Virus record (IMG/VR): IMGVR_UViG_3300020118_000099
Coordinates: 1 to 29,293 of that record
Direction: 5' to 3' (one strand)
Length of the DNA: 29,293 bases
From: a virus
Positions 20,337 to 28,969 of this stretch are shown here, piece by piece (the first letter of the stretch is position 1; every line of letters starts with the position of its first letter). The notes under the pieces were generated by a model. The model ran no database searches. It had not been told where the DNA came from and was given only the letters and a program-made list of their open reading frames with translations. Position numbers and translations under genes: made by a program.

Positions 20337-21928
20337 TGGGCAGCTTTAGCGGATTGTCGTCGTCCTTGCATCGTCCGAAAGGGCTTCGCCCCTCGGGTGG
20401 GCGGATGTTGATGACGGACGCGCAGGCCGCGTTTAGTGATGGATTGAATACCGCAGCGGACCCGTCACACGTTGGGCCGAACGAGTTTCGCCGGGCGGAA
20501 AATGCGCTCTTGACTTCGTTTGGCGCCGCGGTGAAACGGCGCGGGACGCAGCGGACACACGCGAGCGCCTTTGCCGCCGACATTCAGGGCGGCTTTGCGT
20601 GGCCGCGGTTGACGGGCAATCAGGAGTTGGTCGTGGCCGCGGGGGTGCTCTACACGGGCACCTACGGCATTCCGATGAGTTGGACGAGTCAGGGAGGGAC
20701 GCTCGATACCGCGGCGCGCATTGGGTTCGCCGCGTTTGTGCACGGCGCAACCCCTGTGACGTTCATCGCGGACGGTGGCTTACTCAACTACTGGGACGGC
20801 ACGACGCTGACGGAGAACGTGGCGAATACCCCGAATTGTACGGTGCTCGCGGTGCAGAACAATCGCTTGTGGGGGATCACGGGCGACTCGAATATCCTGA
20901 GTGCGTCGGCGCTGGGCGATGGTGCCACGCTTGGCATCAGTGCGAGTAACGGCGGTCAGTTTGCGATTGCGACGTATGAGGGACAGCATTTGGTTGGCCT
21001 CTTGCCGATTGGCGCGAGTTTGATTCTCCTCCAGAATCAGGGCGTCTCTCGCGTGACGGGCTGGACGGCGGACGACTTCAATGTGTTGAGTGGGACACGG
21101 GGCGTCTCGGCGGATGTCGGGACAGTCTGCGCCCAGAGTGCGATTGCGGTTCAGAACGAAGGATTTTTCCTCAGTGACCGTGGCTTCTACTCCGTTACGG
21201 AGTCGGGCGTCGCGCCGATCTCGATTCAGATTCGGGATATGCTGGCCGGATTGTCGCAAGCGGACTGGGATCAAATCTCGGTCGCGCATCACGCGGCGAT
21301 CTACGAAGTGCGCTGGTACATCCCTGGTCTTGGGGTGCTGTCGTTCAACTACCAGCTACGGAAATGGTCAGGGCCACACACGGGGATTTACACGAGCGCC
21401 CCGGTGGTCGATATGTGGGAGACGGTGGACGCGAGCAATAAGCCGATTGTCCTCTCCGCGCATAACGACCGCTTTGTGCGGCGCACCGAACGGCCCTCCT
21501 CGATTTGCTTGGATGATGTGCTGAGCACAGGCACAGGCGGGACAGCCTACACGCTCGTCATTAAGTGTCGCCGGATGTTCTGTAATGACGCGGTGACGGA
21601 GAAGGTCTACCGCTTTGCGTGGGTGACGTGCGATTTGCGGACGAGTGATCGGGCGGCGCTCAACGTGGAGACGGACTCGGACGCCGTGGTGCAACGCTTC
21701 CCGAACGATACGCCGTCCGGTGAGTGGGACGCGGAAGATGCGATCTGGGATAGTTTGAGCGTGGGCGGCGACCCGCCGTGGTACTGGGGCAGCGTAGCGT
21801 ATGACCGGAAGCGGCTCCCGCTTACGGGCCACGGGGAATGGGTGGACCTGACGATTCAAGATGACGGCCAAGCGGAGAGCATCTTCGCTCGCGTCGATTT
21901 ACGGGCGTTCAACCTGGGGGAACGATGA
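20336..21928 (+). CDS. putative tail nozzle or packaged-DNA stabilisation protein (530 aa)
   Basis: Likely closes the portal channel and forms the tail stub in a short-tailed phage. The pattern FSDGLNTAADPSHVGPNEFR and then RAENALLTSFGAAVKRRGTQ (residues about 33-72) is typical of the podovirus gp10/nozzle kind of beta-propeller proteins, which start with a GLNT...DP..I/V..NE...N segment and a KRRGT strand. Repeated WGITGDSN, LLILLQNQGVSRV, FFLSDRGFYSV and FNYQLRKWSG strands are propeller-like blades. Translation may start at 20336 (no SD) or at 20405. It precedes the fibre and collar genes. Confidence 0.7.
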   Translation: MGSFSGLSSSLHRPKGLRPSGGRMLMTDAQAAFSDGLNTAADPSHVGPNEFRRAENALLTSFGAAVKRRGTQRTHASAFAADIQGGFAWPRLTGNQELVVAAGVLYTGTYGIPMSWTSQGGTLDTAARIGFAAFVHGATPVTFIADGGLLNYWDGTTLTENVANTPNCTVLAVQNNRLWGITGDSNILSASALGDGATLGISASNGGQFAIATYEGQHLVGLLPIGASLILLQNQGVSRVTGWTADDFNVLSGTRGVSADVGTVCAQSAIAVQNEGFFLSDRGFYSVTESGVAPISIQIRDMLAGLSQADWDQISVAHHAAIYEVRWYIPGLGVLSFNYQLRKWSGPHTGIYTSAPVVDMWETVDASNKPIVLSAHNDRFVRRTERPSSICLDDVLSTGTGGTAYTLVIKCRRMFCNDAVTEKVYRFAWVTCDLRTSDRAALNVETDSDAVVQRFPNDTPSGEWDAEDAIWDSLSVGGDPPWYWGSVAYDRKRLPLTGHGEWVDLTIQDDGQAESIFARVDLRAFNLGER

Positions 21929-22254
21929 CCGCAGGCCGCGTTTCACAACACCAAGCCGTGCCCGTCGTGATTCCGGTGGCGGGCGATGGGCTCGCATCGG
22001 CGGTGCCGCGAGCGACGCAGACGGCGACGATTGCGAGCTACAACGACCACGACGCCGATGGAACGATTCACGCGCTCTCTGGGACATTGGCGCAGCGCCC
22101 CGCCTTTGGGACGGCAGGCCGGAAATACACCACGACGGATTCCCCGCGCCAAGTCTGGCTCGATACGGGGACGGCGTGGGTCCAGTTGGATTACGCATCG
22201 AGCAGCGTCACCAATTCTGATGCGCTCTTTTACCTCTTTGCCACGAGAATCTAG
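21925..22254 (+). CDS. small tail-fibre-type protein (109 aa)
   Basis: ATGA overlap with the nozzle-like gene. The C-terminal half has the common fibre signature QRPAFGTAGRKYTTTDSPRQ followed by VWLDTGTAWVQLDY, a beta-turn repeat seen near the ends of many phage fibre and head-fibre proteins (RP..G..GR.Y..TD.....D.G..W..L). The N-terminus (VIPVAGDGLASAVPRATQTA) may attach it to the tail. A short accessory fibre component is the best guess. Confidence 0.6.
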   Translation: MTAGRVSQHQAVPVVIPVAGDGLASAVPRATQTATIASYNDHDADGTIHALSGTLAQRPAFGTAGRKYTTTDSPRQVWLDTGTAWVQLDYASSSVTNSDALFYLFATRI

Positions 22255-22256
22255 CT

Positions 22257-22649
22257 ATGGCCTCGACGCCGCAATTCACCGCCACGGTTCGCACCGAGGC
22301 CACCCCCGCCTTCAACACGGCCAACACGGGCCGCACGGGTTCCGGCACGATCCAGCAAGCCTTCATTGGCGGGACGAGCGGGAGCCGGGTGGAGCGTATC
22401 CGCATCAAGGCGCAGAGCACAACGACGACGGGCATCATCGTCATATGGACGTGGGACGGCTCAATCTACTCGATTTTCCAAGAGGTCGCCGTTACCGCCG
22501 CTACCCCCTCCTCAACCGTGACGGCCTTTGAGGCGACGGTGAATTGCGGGAACGTGAATCCGCTCTTTGTCCCATCCGGTCACGCGCTGGGCTTCTCGAC
22601 CACGAAAGCGGAAGCGTTCGTCGCCACGGTCGTGGGCGGAGACTTCTAG
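22257..22649 (+). CDS. small beta-rich virion protein (130 aa)
   Basis: All-beta, Thr/Ser/Gly-rich sequence: RVERIRIKAQSTTTTGIIVI, WTWDGSIYSIFQEVAVTAAT, and a C-terminal PSGHALGFSTTKAEAFVATV. Similar short proteins occur beside fibre and collar genes in phages. Near-gapless spacing with the preceding and next gene suggests a shared tail-fibre operon. No catalytic residue visible. Confidence 0.6.
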   Translation: MASTPQFTATVRTEATPAFNTANTGRTGSGTIQQAFIGGTSGSRVERIRIKAQSTTTTGIIVIWTWDGSIYSIFQEVAVTAATPSSTVTAFEATVNCGNVNPLFVPSGHALGFSTTKAEAFVATVVGGDF

Positions 22650-22651
22650 CG

Positions 22652-23098
22652 ATGGCGAACAACGGCTTGCTGGGGATTCCCGGCTCCGAACTGTTCGTCA
22701 TTCCCCCAGCGGAGAGCGGGGGGTTCTTCATTGCGATGTGGTCCGGTCCAACGACAGCGGTTCCGGCAGGCTGGCAACTCTGCGACGGTTCAGGTGGGAC
22801 ACCGGATTTGCGTGATCGGTTCGTGGTGGGCGCAGGCAGCACGTACACGCCCGGCGATACGGGCGGTGCAACCACCAATACGCCGAGCTTTACGGGCGAT
22901 CCGATGACTACGCACACGCACACGCTTTCAACCGGGGAAGTCGTCAATCGTTCGGTAGCTGGTTCGGACTTGCTCTGGTACAACACGGTTGACGCGGCTT
23001 CAGCGGGGACGCCAGTAGGCACCATTTCCGAAGTCCCCACGCTCCCCCCGTACTACGCCCTCTGCCTGATTGCTTATGTGGGCGGTGGTTCTGTTTGA
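22652..23098 (+). CDS. phage tail collar domain protein (148 aa)
   Basis: The tail collar (PF07484) signature is clear: PAGWQLCDGSGGTPDLRDRF followed by VVGAGSTY, and a late LPPYYALCLIAYV. A Thr/His cluster (TTHTHTLSTGE) between them is usual in this family. Such proteins form the tip of tail fibres or the collar that meets the host. The frame is open from 22544, but I start at the ATG at 22652 because the previous gene ends at 22649. It is short (148 aa) and has a single domain. Confidence 0.8.
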   Translation: MANNGLLGIPGSELFVIPPAESGGFFIAMWSGPTTAVPAGWQLCDGSGGTPDLRDRFVVGAGSTYTPGDTGGATTNTPSFTGDPMTTHTHTLSTGEVVNRSVAGSDLLWYNTVDAASAGTPVGTISEVPTLPPYYALCLIAYVGGGSV

Positions 23099-23379
23099 TG
23101 AGCGACCCCACACGGGACACGCAGTTAAGCGTCTTGATGCGACGGCAGTTGACCCGCGCCGGAAATAAGGTGGCGCTCCCCGTGACGAACGGGGCGACCA
23201 CGAAAACGTACACCTTGCCCCTCGCCGAGCAGGACACGAGCTACGGGGTCCACGTGATTCCGAATTGGAATACGACAGTCTGGGTGACGGGCAAGACGAC
23301 GACGCAGTGCACGATCAATTTCGGGACAGCCGCAGGCGCAAGCGCGTTCTGCGACGTCAACACCTTTCGGGAGCCGTAA
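23098..23379 (+). CDS. small virion-type protein (93 aa)
   Basis: ATG at 23098 overlaps the collar gene stop (TGATG); an in-frame TTG just before is unlikely. The body is beta-like (KVALPVTNGATTKTYTLPLA, YGVHVIPNWNTTVWVTGKTT, TQCTINFGTAAGASAFCDVN) and ends in Arg/Glu. It completes the fibre/collar group. The small size and composition fit a decoration or tip protein; no family recognised. Confidence 0.6.
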   Translation: MSDPTRDTQLSVLMRRQLTRAGNKVALPVTNGATTKTYTLPLAEQDTSYGVHVIPNWNTTVWVTGKTTTQCTINFGTAAGASAFCDVNTFREP

Positions 23380-23380
23380 G

Positions 23381-23815
23381 ATGCTGGGACCAAAAGCCCT
23401 CACCAATCCGTGGCTTGCCGGCGCAGAAATCGCCCTTCCCTTCATTTCTGGCGGCCTCTCGGGTGGCGAACAAGCCGCGCAGGCCAAAGCGGACCGCGAA
23501 GAACGCCGCCGCGAGTTTTTGGCGCAACTCGCGTTGCAGAACCGTCAACTCGATTCGTCCAACGCGGTCAACGCCACCCATACGGCAGGCGCACAAGCCG
23601 GGATTCCCTTGATGGACCAAGCGTTCAGCGGCTTGCAGGCGCGGTTTGCGCTTGGCCCGTCAACGTTCGGGAACGCCGGAAATCAGAACCGCACAATGCA
23701 ACAGGTCGCTAGTGCATATCGCCCCGGTCAGAATCCGAGCGTCAATGCGCTGAACGATGTGTACACGCAGGCGATGAGCCGCTTTGGCATCAATCCTCGC
23801 ACGTATCAGGGGTAG
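23381..23815 (+). CDS. putative internal virion protein, small (144 aa)
   Basis: The hydrophobic N-terminus (NPWLAGAEIALPFISGGLSG) precedes a charged helix (AKADREERRREFLAQLALQN) and a Gln/Asn/Ala/Gly-rich helical tail (RMQQ-like and NPSVNALNDVYTQAMSRFGI). This make-up resembles the small ejected core proteins of podoviruses (T7 gp14 kind), which span the outer membrane at infection. It is the first gene of the internal-protein group. Similarity to gp14 is by composition and position only. Confidence 0.5.
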   Translation: MLGPKALTNPWLAGAEIALPFISGGLSGGEQAAQAKADREERRREFLAQLALQNRQLDSSNAVNATHTAGAQAGIPLMDQAFSGLQARFALGPSTFGNAGNQNRTMQQVASAYRPGQNPSVNALNDVYTQAMSRFGINPRTYQG

Positions 23816-23818
23816 GCG

Positions 23819-25687
23819 ATGACGAGTCCCTACGTGGGGTCGAATTATTCGTGGTCAGACCAGATGGCGAAGAAAGTCCCGAAGCAAACGGATTTGCTCG
23901 ACCAGACGTTAGGCCAGCGGTTCGGGGGAACGAGTAGCCCGGCGCAAGTCGGCCAGACGCCACCCACGATGCCCGGCCAGCGCGTCCAGCCTGTAACGCC
24001 CGCGATGGGCGCGACTCCCGCCCCGGCACAGCCAACCGCCCCAACACCGCCCGGCTCCACGCCGATGGCGGCTCCCACGCCGAGCTACATCAACCCGTTC
24101 AAGCCCGCTGCCCAGACGGTCGCGCCAACCGCGCCAACGACACCCCCGGCGACTCCTGCTACTACTCCGCCAGCCACGCCGCCCGGTCCTACGCCTGTCG
24201 CCTCCCCAACGAATCCCGTCCAACCGACGAACGTTGGCGCGGGTGGCCGAACGCTGAATACAGATTTGAATTGGCTCTTTGGCTCGAATCCGGACGGCTC
24301 GGCGAACGGGCCAAATGGCGGGGTGCCGATTCAAGGGATGGACTCGACGGGAGCCGCGAATCACGCGAACGACGCCGGAATGGCGCTGATTCACCAAGCG
24401 ATCAACGCGAGCGAGCAGGGCGATACGTCGCTGGCGATTGCGATTAACGAGGCGTCACGCTCCTCCGGTGCCCCGCCCGGTAGTCCACAGTGGTGGGCCG
24501 CGCTGAATGCGTTGGCGGGTCCACAAATCGCCGTGGAGACCAACTCGGTACCGGGAACGGCACCGTCTATTGCCCCTGAGACAAACTCCGTGTTAGGCGG
24601 CGCTGGCGTGATAGCTGGTGGTCCACGAGCGAGTGTCGCCGCAGGCCCAACGGCTGGTGGAACGGCTGGTGGAACGGCTGGTGGAACGGCTGGTGGGCCG
24701 AGTGTGGCCGGTGCTGGTGCGCCGAGCGTCACGCCGCCGACTCCGTCTGGCAGTCCGACGTTTTCTTCGTACAAGCCGGATAACGGGGTCAATGCCTTTC
24801 AGGGGCAGGAGCCGGGGAAACCCGCTACGCCACCCGCGGGCGCGGTCACGATTCCTTATTCGGCCCTCAGTCCGTTTGCACCCGGCTGGCACACGGATTT
24901 GGGCTACTACGTGGATTCGGCTGGGCGGACCTACGACACTACGACGCACCAGCAGTTGCCGGGCTCAGTGATCGACGCACGCAACGCCGCTGGCCCGACA
25001 GCCACACCGCCCCCCGCACAGCCGTGGTGGCAAAAGGCTGGACTACCCTCTGACCCATTCGCCTCTAAATCTGGCACTGGCGATACGCCAACAACCTACG
25101 TCGGTGGTGATGGGACCGTCTCTCCGACGACATACGGCACGGGCGGCAATCCGAACGGGTTTACGCCCCCCACGGTTCCGCCGCGCCCACCGGACATTCC
25201 GACAAGTCCGTTGACGACGCAAGCGACGAATGCAGCGAGTGATTGGCTGAAGAACCCCAACCCGTACTCGCAGGAGTTGATTACCTCGCTCTGGAACGAC
25301 AAGGCGGGGCAGATCGACGCGCAAGCAGGCCAAGCGGAACGGGCACTGACCGCGGACCTCTCACGCCGCGGGATTACGGACTCCACGTTCGGCGGCGAGA
25401 AGCAACAGGCGCTAATCGGTTCAACGCGCAGCGCGAAGGAAGCGGCGCTGAATCAGATCATGGAGGAAGCGGCGAACGCCAATGCGTCGAGTCGCAATGC
25501 GTCGTTGCAAGCCGCGACGGGCCTCTCGAACAATGCGTTCAACCAAGCGTTGGCGCAGTGGAACGCGAAGGAAGCCGCAGCGGGGCAAGACTGGAACCGC
25601 ATCATGGACGTGAACGCGAGCGACCAGAACAGCCAACTCGCCTACCAACAGTTCTTGGAATGGCTCTACTCGCAGGGGAAGGTCTAA
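23819..25687 (+). CDS. large Pro/Thr/Gly-rich internal virion protein (622 aa)
   Basis: Residues about 40-140 are a Pro/Thr/Ala-rich, probably disordered stretch (TPPATPATTPPATPPGPTP). Four exact Thr-Ala-Gly-Gly repeats lie near residues 278-293 (24650-24697). The C-terminal 150 residues are helical and rich in Gln, Asn and Ala: SLWNDKAGQIDAQAGQAERA, RRGITDSTFGGEKQQALIGS, NQALAQWNAKEAAAGQDWNR. Large helical, Ala-rich proteins after the nozzle and fibre genes fit ejected core proteins. No lytic transglycosylase motif is seen. Exact role uncertain. Confidence 0.6.
   Translation: MTSPYVGSNYSWSDQMAKKVPKQTDLLDQTLGQRFGGTSSPAQVGQTPPTMPGQRVQPVTPAMGATPAPAQPTAPTPPGSTPMAAPTPSYINPFKPAAQTVAPTAPTTPPATPATTPPATPPGPTPVASPTNPVQPTNVGAGGRTLNTDLNWLFGSNPDGSANGPNGGVPIQGMDSTGAANHANDAGMALIHQAINASEQGDTSLAIAINEASRSSGAPPGSPQWWAALNALAGPQIAVETNSVPGTAPSIAPETNSVLGGAGVIAGGPRASVAAGPTAGGTAGGTAGGTAGGPSVAGAGAPSVTPPTPSGSPTFSSYKPDNGVNAFQGQEPGKPATPPAGAVTIPYSALSPFAPGWHTDLGYYVDSAGRTYDTTTHQQLPGSVIDARNAAGPTATPPPAQPWWQKAGLPSDPFASKSGTGDTPTTYVGGDGTVSPTTYGTGGNPNGFTPPTVPPRPPDIPTSPLTTQATNAASDWLKNPNPYSQELITSLWNDKAGQIDAQAGQAERALTADLSRRGITDSTFGGEKQQALIGSTRSAKEAALNQIMEEAANANASSRNASLQAATGLSNNAFNQALAQWNAKEAAAGQDWNRIMDVNASDQNSQLAYQQFLEWLYSQGKV
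24650..24697 (+). repeat. four 12-bp tandem repeats inside the 622-aa gene
   Basis: The unit ACGGCTGGTGGA occurs four times in tandem (24650-24661, 24662-24673, 24674-24685, 24686-24697; the last base of the fourth copy differs). It keeps frame and encodes (TAGG)4. Near-identity of copies points to recent slippage and possible copy-number variation. Confidence 0.85.
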
Positions 25688-25688
25688 C

Positions 25689-27116
25689 ATGGCGTGGTCA
25701 TGGGGCGGGGCCGCTACGGGCGCAACGAAAGGCGTCTCGGCGCTGGTCGATTTACTGCAACAGGACGAAGCGAAAAAGCGGCAAGACGCGATCGACGAGG
25801 AGAACCGGAAGCAGCGGGCCTTGACGAACGCTCGCGGCGCGCTGGCCGACAAACTGACCGCGACGGAACACTTAGGCGCACTGAACGACCAAGGCGGCTT
25901 TGCGACCGACACCACGCAAACGCCCGTGAGCCGGACGCCGGGGCTCGCGGCGATGCCGACGATCGGGAATGTGCCACGTGGAACATCGGAGAACGCGACG
26001 AAAGCCACCACGACGCGCCGTCCGTTGGCGCTCGCGGATTTGCTGTCGCCGGACGCGAACATTGGGGTAGACCCGACGCAATCCAAGGCGGCGATTCAGC
26101 AACGAGCGCAAGGTGCAGCGTTAACGCGGTTCACGCAAACGCACTCTGATGCGGACAAGGCTGCCGCACTGGCCGCTGGCGTCCCACCCGCGCAACTGGA
26201 CGAAATTGCCGCCAAGCCCGTCGCCGCTCCTCCCGCGCCGAAACTGCCGGGCGGCTTTGAGCCGACGGACGAGGGCCGGAAACTCTCGACGCTTTACCAA
26301 GGCGGTGTCGCGCACGCGACGCACGTTGCGGAACCTGAGACGTGGCACGATGAGCCCATGCAAGTCCCGCAGCCAGATGGCACGATGAAAACCGTGCAGG
26401 GCCAGCGGTCGAGTCATGGCGCGTGGAAACCCATCCCCGGCCAAGGCGGTGCTGGTGGTGCGGGAGCGATGAGCGGCCAGACGATGCAAACGTTGGGGCG
26501 CATGGGAACGAGCTTCAATGACCTTTCGCAGTCCATTGACCAGATGGAGAAGATGGAAGCGGACCCAGCGTTTCGTGCCAAACTCACCTCGCTCAACAAA
26601 GCAGCGATGGCCGGGGCGGAGACGCATCCCAACATGGAAGCGCACGGCCTTGGCGGCTTCGTGTCCAACATGGGCGGTCAATTCCTCGCCGGAAAAGCGC
26701 AGGAGCATTTGGACCCGCAATTGAACACATACTTGAACCTCCGTCAGCGCGTCGGCACGGCCTTTACTGAACTCCTCCCACGACCCAATCAAGCGTTGCT
26801 CCAGTTGGAGAAGGGAATGTCTGGGATCGACGTGGGTTGGAACGATCAACTTATGGCCGGGGTGCAAGCGCGTCGCCGCGGTGGGCTGGATGTGCTCAAA
26901 AACATTCTGGCGCAGCAGGGAATGTTGGACGAGAATGGCCGCGTCTCAGGCAAGAAAAACACGCCGGGCGCAGGTGGTCGAAGCGGCAATCCTCCCGCGC
27001 CGACAGTGACCGCTCCCGCGAACCCCGCCACGTGGATCAAAGCGAACCCGCAACAGGCAGACGAGTCCGACGCGGCGTACAAAGCGCGCTACCACAAAGC
27101 GACGGGACAGCAATAG
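25689..27116 (+). CDS. large helical internal virion protein candidate (475 aa)
   Basis: Helical, Ala/Gln/Thr/Lys-rich: residues 18-60 form a charged coiled helix (LVDLLQQDEAKKRQDAIDEE, NRKQRALTNARGALADKL). Two more varied segments follow, one around 195-240 (KLPGGFEPTDEGRKLSTLYQ) and one near 290-400 with long helices (LSQSIDQMEKMEADPAFRAK, RVGTAFTELLPRPNQALLQL). The C-terminus is Pro/Ala/Asn-rich and disordered. It follows the 622-aa gene at once. Together they look like parts of an ejection apparatus; no enzyme motif is visible. Confidence 0.6.
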   Translation: MAWSWGGAATGATKGVSALVDLLQQDEAKKRQDAIDEENRKQRALTNARGALADKLTATEHLGALNDQGGFATDTTQTPVSRTPGLAAMPTIGNVPRGTSENATKATTTRRPLALADLLSPDANIGVDPTQSKAAIQQRAQGAALTRFTQTHSDADKAAALAAGVPPAQLDEIAAKPVAAPPAPKLPGGFEPTDEGRKLSTLYQGGVAHATHVAEPETWHDEPMQVPQPDGTMKTVQGQRSSHGAWKPIPGQGGAGGAGAMSGQTMQTLGRMGTSFNDLSQSIDQMEKMEADPAFRAKLTSLNKAAMAGAETHPNMEAHGLGGFVSNMGGQFLAGKAQEHLDPQLNTYLNLRQRVGTAFTELLPRPNQALLQLEKGMSGIDVGWNDQLMAGVQARRRGGLDVLKNILAQQGMLDENGRVSGKKNTPGAGGRSGNPPAPTVTAPANPATWIKANPQQADESDAAYKARYHKATGQQ

Positions 27117-28553
27117 ATGATCGGGCAGCCGGACGACGATCCCTTCGACGCGGCGCTGAAGCAAGCGCGGGGGCAGGGGCAGCAAGCACCGCCACCCCCG
27201 GATGATCCCTTTGATGCCGCACTCAAAGCGCACCGCTCCCAGACTCCCACGCCGGGCCACGTCCCCTACACGCCCAAGCCGGAACCAACACCCCCGCCCT
27301 CGATTGCCTCCACGATCCGCGGGGCGCTCTTTGACGCGCTGAACTTGCCGCCCGTTGTGAAGGGGATGGCCGAGGACGTGACGACGCACCCGCTCAGAAC
27401 CGCGATCAATGTCGGCCAAGGGGTGCCGGGCGGGAAGGCCGCGCAAGCCGGATTTGCGGTGATGGGTAGCCATTTGCCGGGCTGGACTGGTTTGCGTCCC
27501 TCGCCTGGGCCGATGACCTACGCTGACGCCTTGTCTGCGCTCGATGACGAGACGAAAGACACGCCGTTGCTCGAGCGTATCGCCTCCAAGATTCCCGGCG
27601 CGATGGTCACGGGGTCCGCGCTTCCCGCGTTGGGGCCGATGACGAGTTGGGCCACGGCGGGAAAGACCGCGTTGACGGGCGCAGGGTTGAGCGGGACGGA
27701 TCGGTTGCTGGCGGGGACCGATGAATCGCTAAGCGATCGGCTGAAAGGCGCAGCGACGTCCGCGGTGATTGGCGGGGTGGCGGCTCCGGTGATTTCGGCG
27801 GGGGGCGATTTCCTCAACACGCTCGCCAAACGATTCCAAGCGCCGACGATTGGGACGAATATGGACGCTCGGAAGCTGGCTCGGTCTGAAGCCTCGGGGC
27901 CACTGTATGACAAGTTTCGCGCCCTCGGAGAACTCCAGCCTACGCCAAAACTAAACGAGGCGCTTTCGACGCCGATCATCCAGAAGGCCATCGCCACGGT
28001 GAAGGGCGAGAGTCCAGAAATGATGAAGATGGCCGACACCGATGCTCGCGTGCTGGCTGATGCCTATGAACTCGTTGGCAACAAAGCGTGGCGCGCCCAT
28101 AACGGCTACCGTCTCTCCGGCACGCGGGAATTTTTCAAGCAGGCGATTGATGATGCGAGCGGGGGGAATTTCGCGCCAGCGGTGAACACATTCCGCGACG
28201 CTTCGCAAGAGATGAACGCTGTTACCCGCGGCAACATGGCGACGAAATACGCCGCGTCACCACTCGGTGCTCCAGAAACAAAAACCGATCTTTCCCCATC
28301 AGCGTTTGCGCGCTGGGCACCAAGCGCAACGCCGGATGAACTCCAAGCAGCTACCGAAGGTATCGGGGGACGGCTCAAGGGCTCGCCGATCCTCGCTCGC
28401 GTGGGATTCAAGCACGTTGGCATCCCTGTCCCCTTCCCATCACCCGCGATGCGCGCTGCGCCGGATTTGCTTGAACAGACGGGCGCAGGCTTGTCCTCCC
28501 GCGTGCGAAATACCGCCCTTGCTGATTTACTCGCCTCCCTTACCTCCCGCTAA
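27117..28553 (+). CDS. internal virion protein with duplicated DDPFDAALK motif (478 aa)
   Basis: The N-terminus repeats DDPFDAALK at residues 7-15 and 29-37. The DNA of the two copies differs at third positions in most codons, so the peptide itself has been kept. A Pro-rich linker (TPTPGHVPYTPKPEPTPPP) follows. The centre is hydrophobic and Gly/Ala-rich (GAMVTGSALPALGPMTSWAT, TSAVIGGVAAPVISAGGD) and could cross a membrane. The C-terminal half is helical. From memory, short repeated motifs like NPFDQFD open some large phage internal proteins, which this recalls. The start is the base after the previous TAG. Confidence 0.6.
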   Translation: MIGQPDDDPFDAALKQARGQGQQAPPPPDDPFDAALKAHRSQTPTPGHVPYTPKPEPTPPPSIASTIRGALFDALNLPPVVKGMAEDVTTHPLRTAINVGQGVPGGKAAQAGFAVMGSHLPGWTGLRPSPGPMTYADALSALDDETKDTPLLERIASKIPGAMVTGSALPALGPMTSWATAGKTALTGAGLSGTDRLLAGTDESLSDRLKGAATSAVIGGVAAPVISAGGDFLNTLAKRFQAPTIGTNMDARKLARSEASGPLYDKFRALGELQPTPKLNEALSTPIIQKAIATVKGESPEMMKMADTDARVLADAYELVGNKAWRAHNGYRLSGTREFFKQAIDDASGGNFAPAVNTFRDASQEMNAVTRGNMATKYAASPLGAPETKTDLSPSAFARWAPSATPDELQAATEGIGGRLKGSPILARVGFKHVGIPVPFPSPAMRAAPDLLEQTGAGLSSRVRNTALADLLASLTSR

Positions 28554-28564
28554 CCCCCATTTCT

Positions 28565-28945
28565 ATGCAATCCCCGCTCCAGTTGGTGTATGAAGGGCAA
28601 GTCGTGACGCTCGTTGATCGGGAGCGTGTGACGCCCGCCGTCGTGACTCGCGTGGTGCAGCAATACCGCGGCCCCCTGACGTTCCTCGATGTCCAGCCCG
28701 AAGGAGAAACGGGAACCCGCAACAACGTACCGTGCGAGTCGATGCGCGGGCAGAGCACGACGTTCTGGAAGGTTGCCGATGTCGTGCTGACGCCCGTTGC
28801 GACCGTCGCGGTAGAGGTTGCCCCAGAGCCGGAACCATTGCCCGCATCAGTCGTGGTGGAAGTGCCGGAAGTCGCAGAGGCCGCGCCTGAGTTGTTCGCC
28901 GCTCCCGTGTTGGATGCGGAACCGACGTTGGACGACGCGCAGTAA
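28565..28945 (+). CDS. hypothetical protein with acidic Pro/Val-rich tail (126 aa)
   Basis: Residues 1-80 look like a small beta domain (LVYEGQVVTLVDRERVTPAV, VTRVVQQYRGPLTFLDV, STTFWKVADVVL). From residue 80 the sequence is an acidic repeat-like tail (VAVEVAPEPEPLPASVVVEV, PEVAEAAPELFAAPVL). Such a tail may be flexible or bind a basic partner. No SD is clear. Unrecognised family; possibly a virion or host-interaction protein. Confidence 0.55.
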   Translation: MQSPLQLVYEGQVVTLVDRERVTPAVVTRVVQQYRGPLTFLDVQPEGETGTRNNVPCESMRGQSTTFWKVADVVLTPVATVAVEVAPEPEPLPASVVVEVPEVAEAAPELFAAPVLDAEPTLDDAQ

Positions 28946-28969
28946 AACCTTCACGCCGAGCGACCGACG

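Noticed and set aside
19396-20583. 395-codon open frame on the minus strand
   Set aside because: It lies opposite the genes at 19091, 19654 and 20336, which have well-formed proteins and coupled starts. GC-rich DNA with few stops gives such antisense frames by chance.
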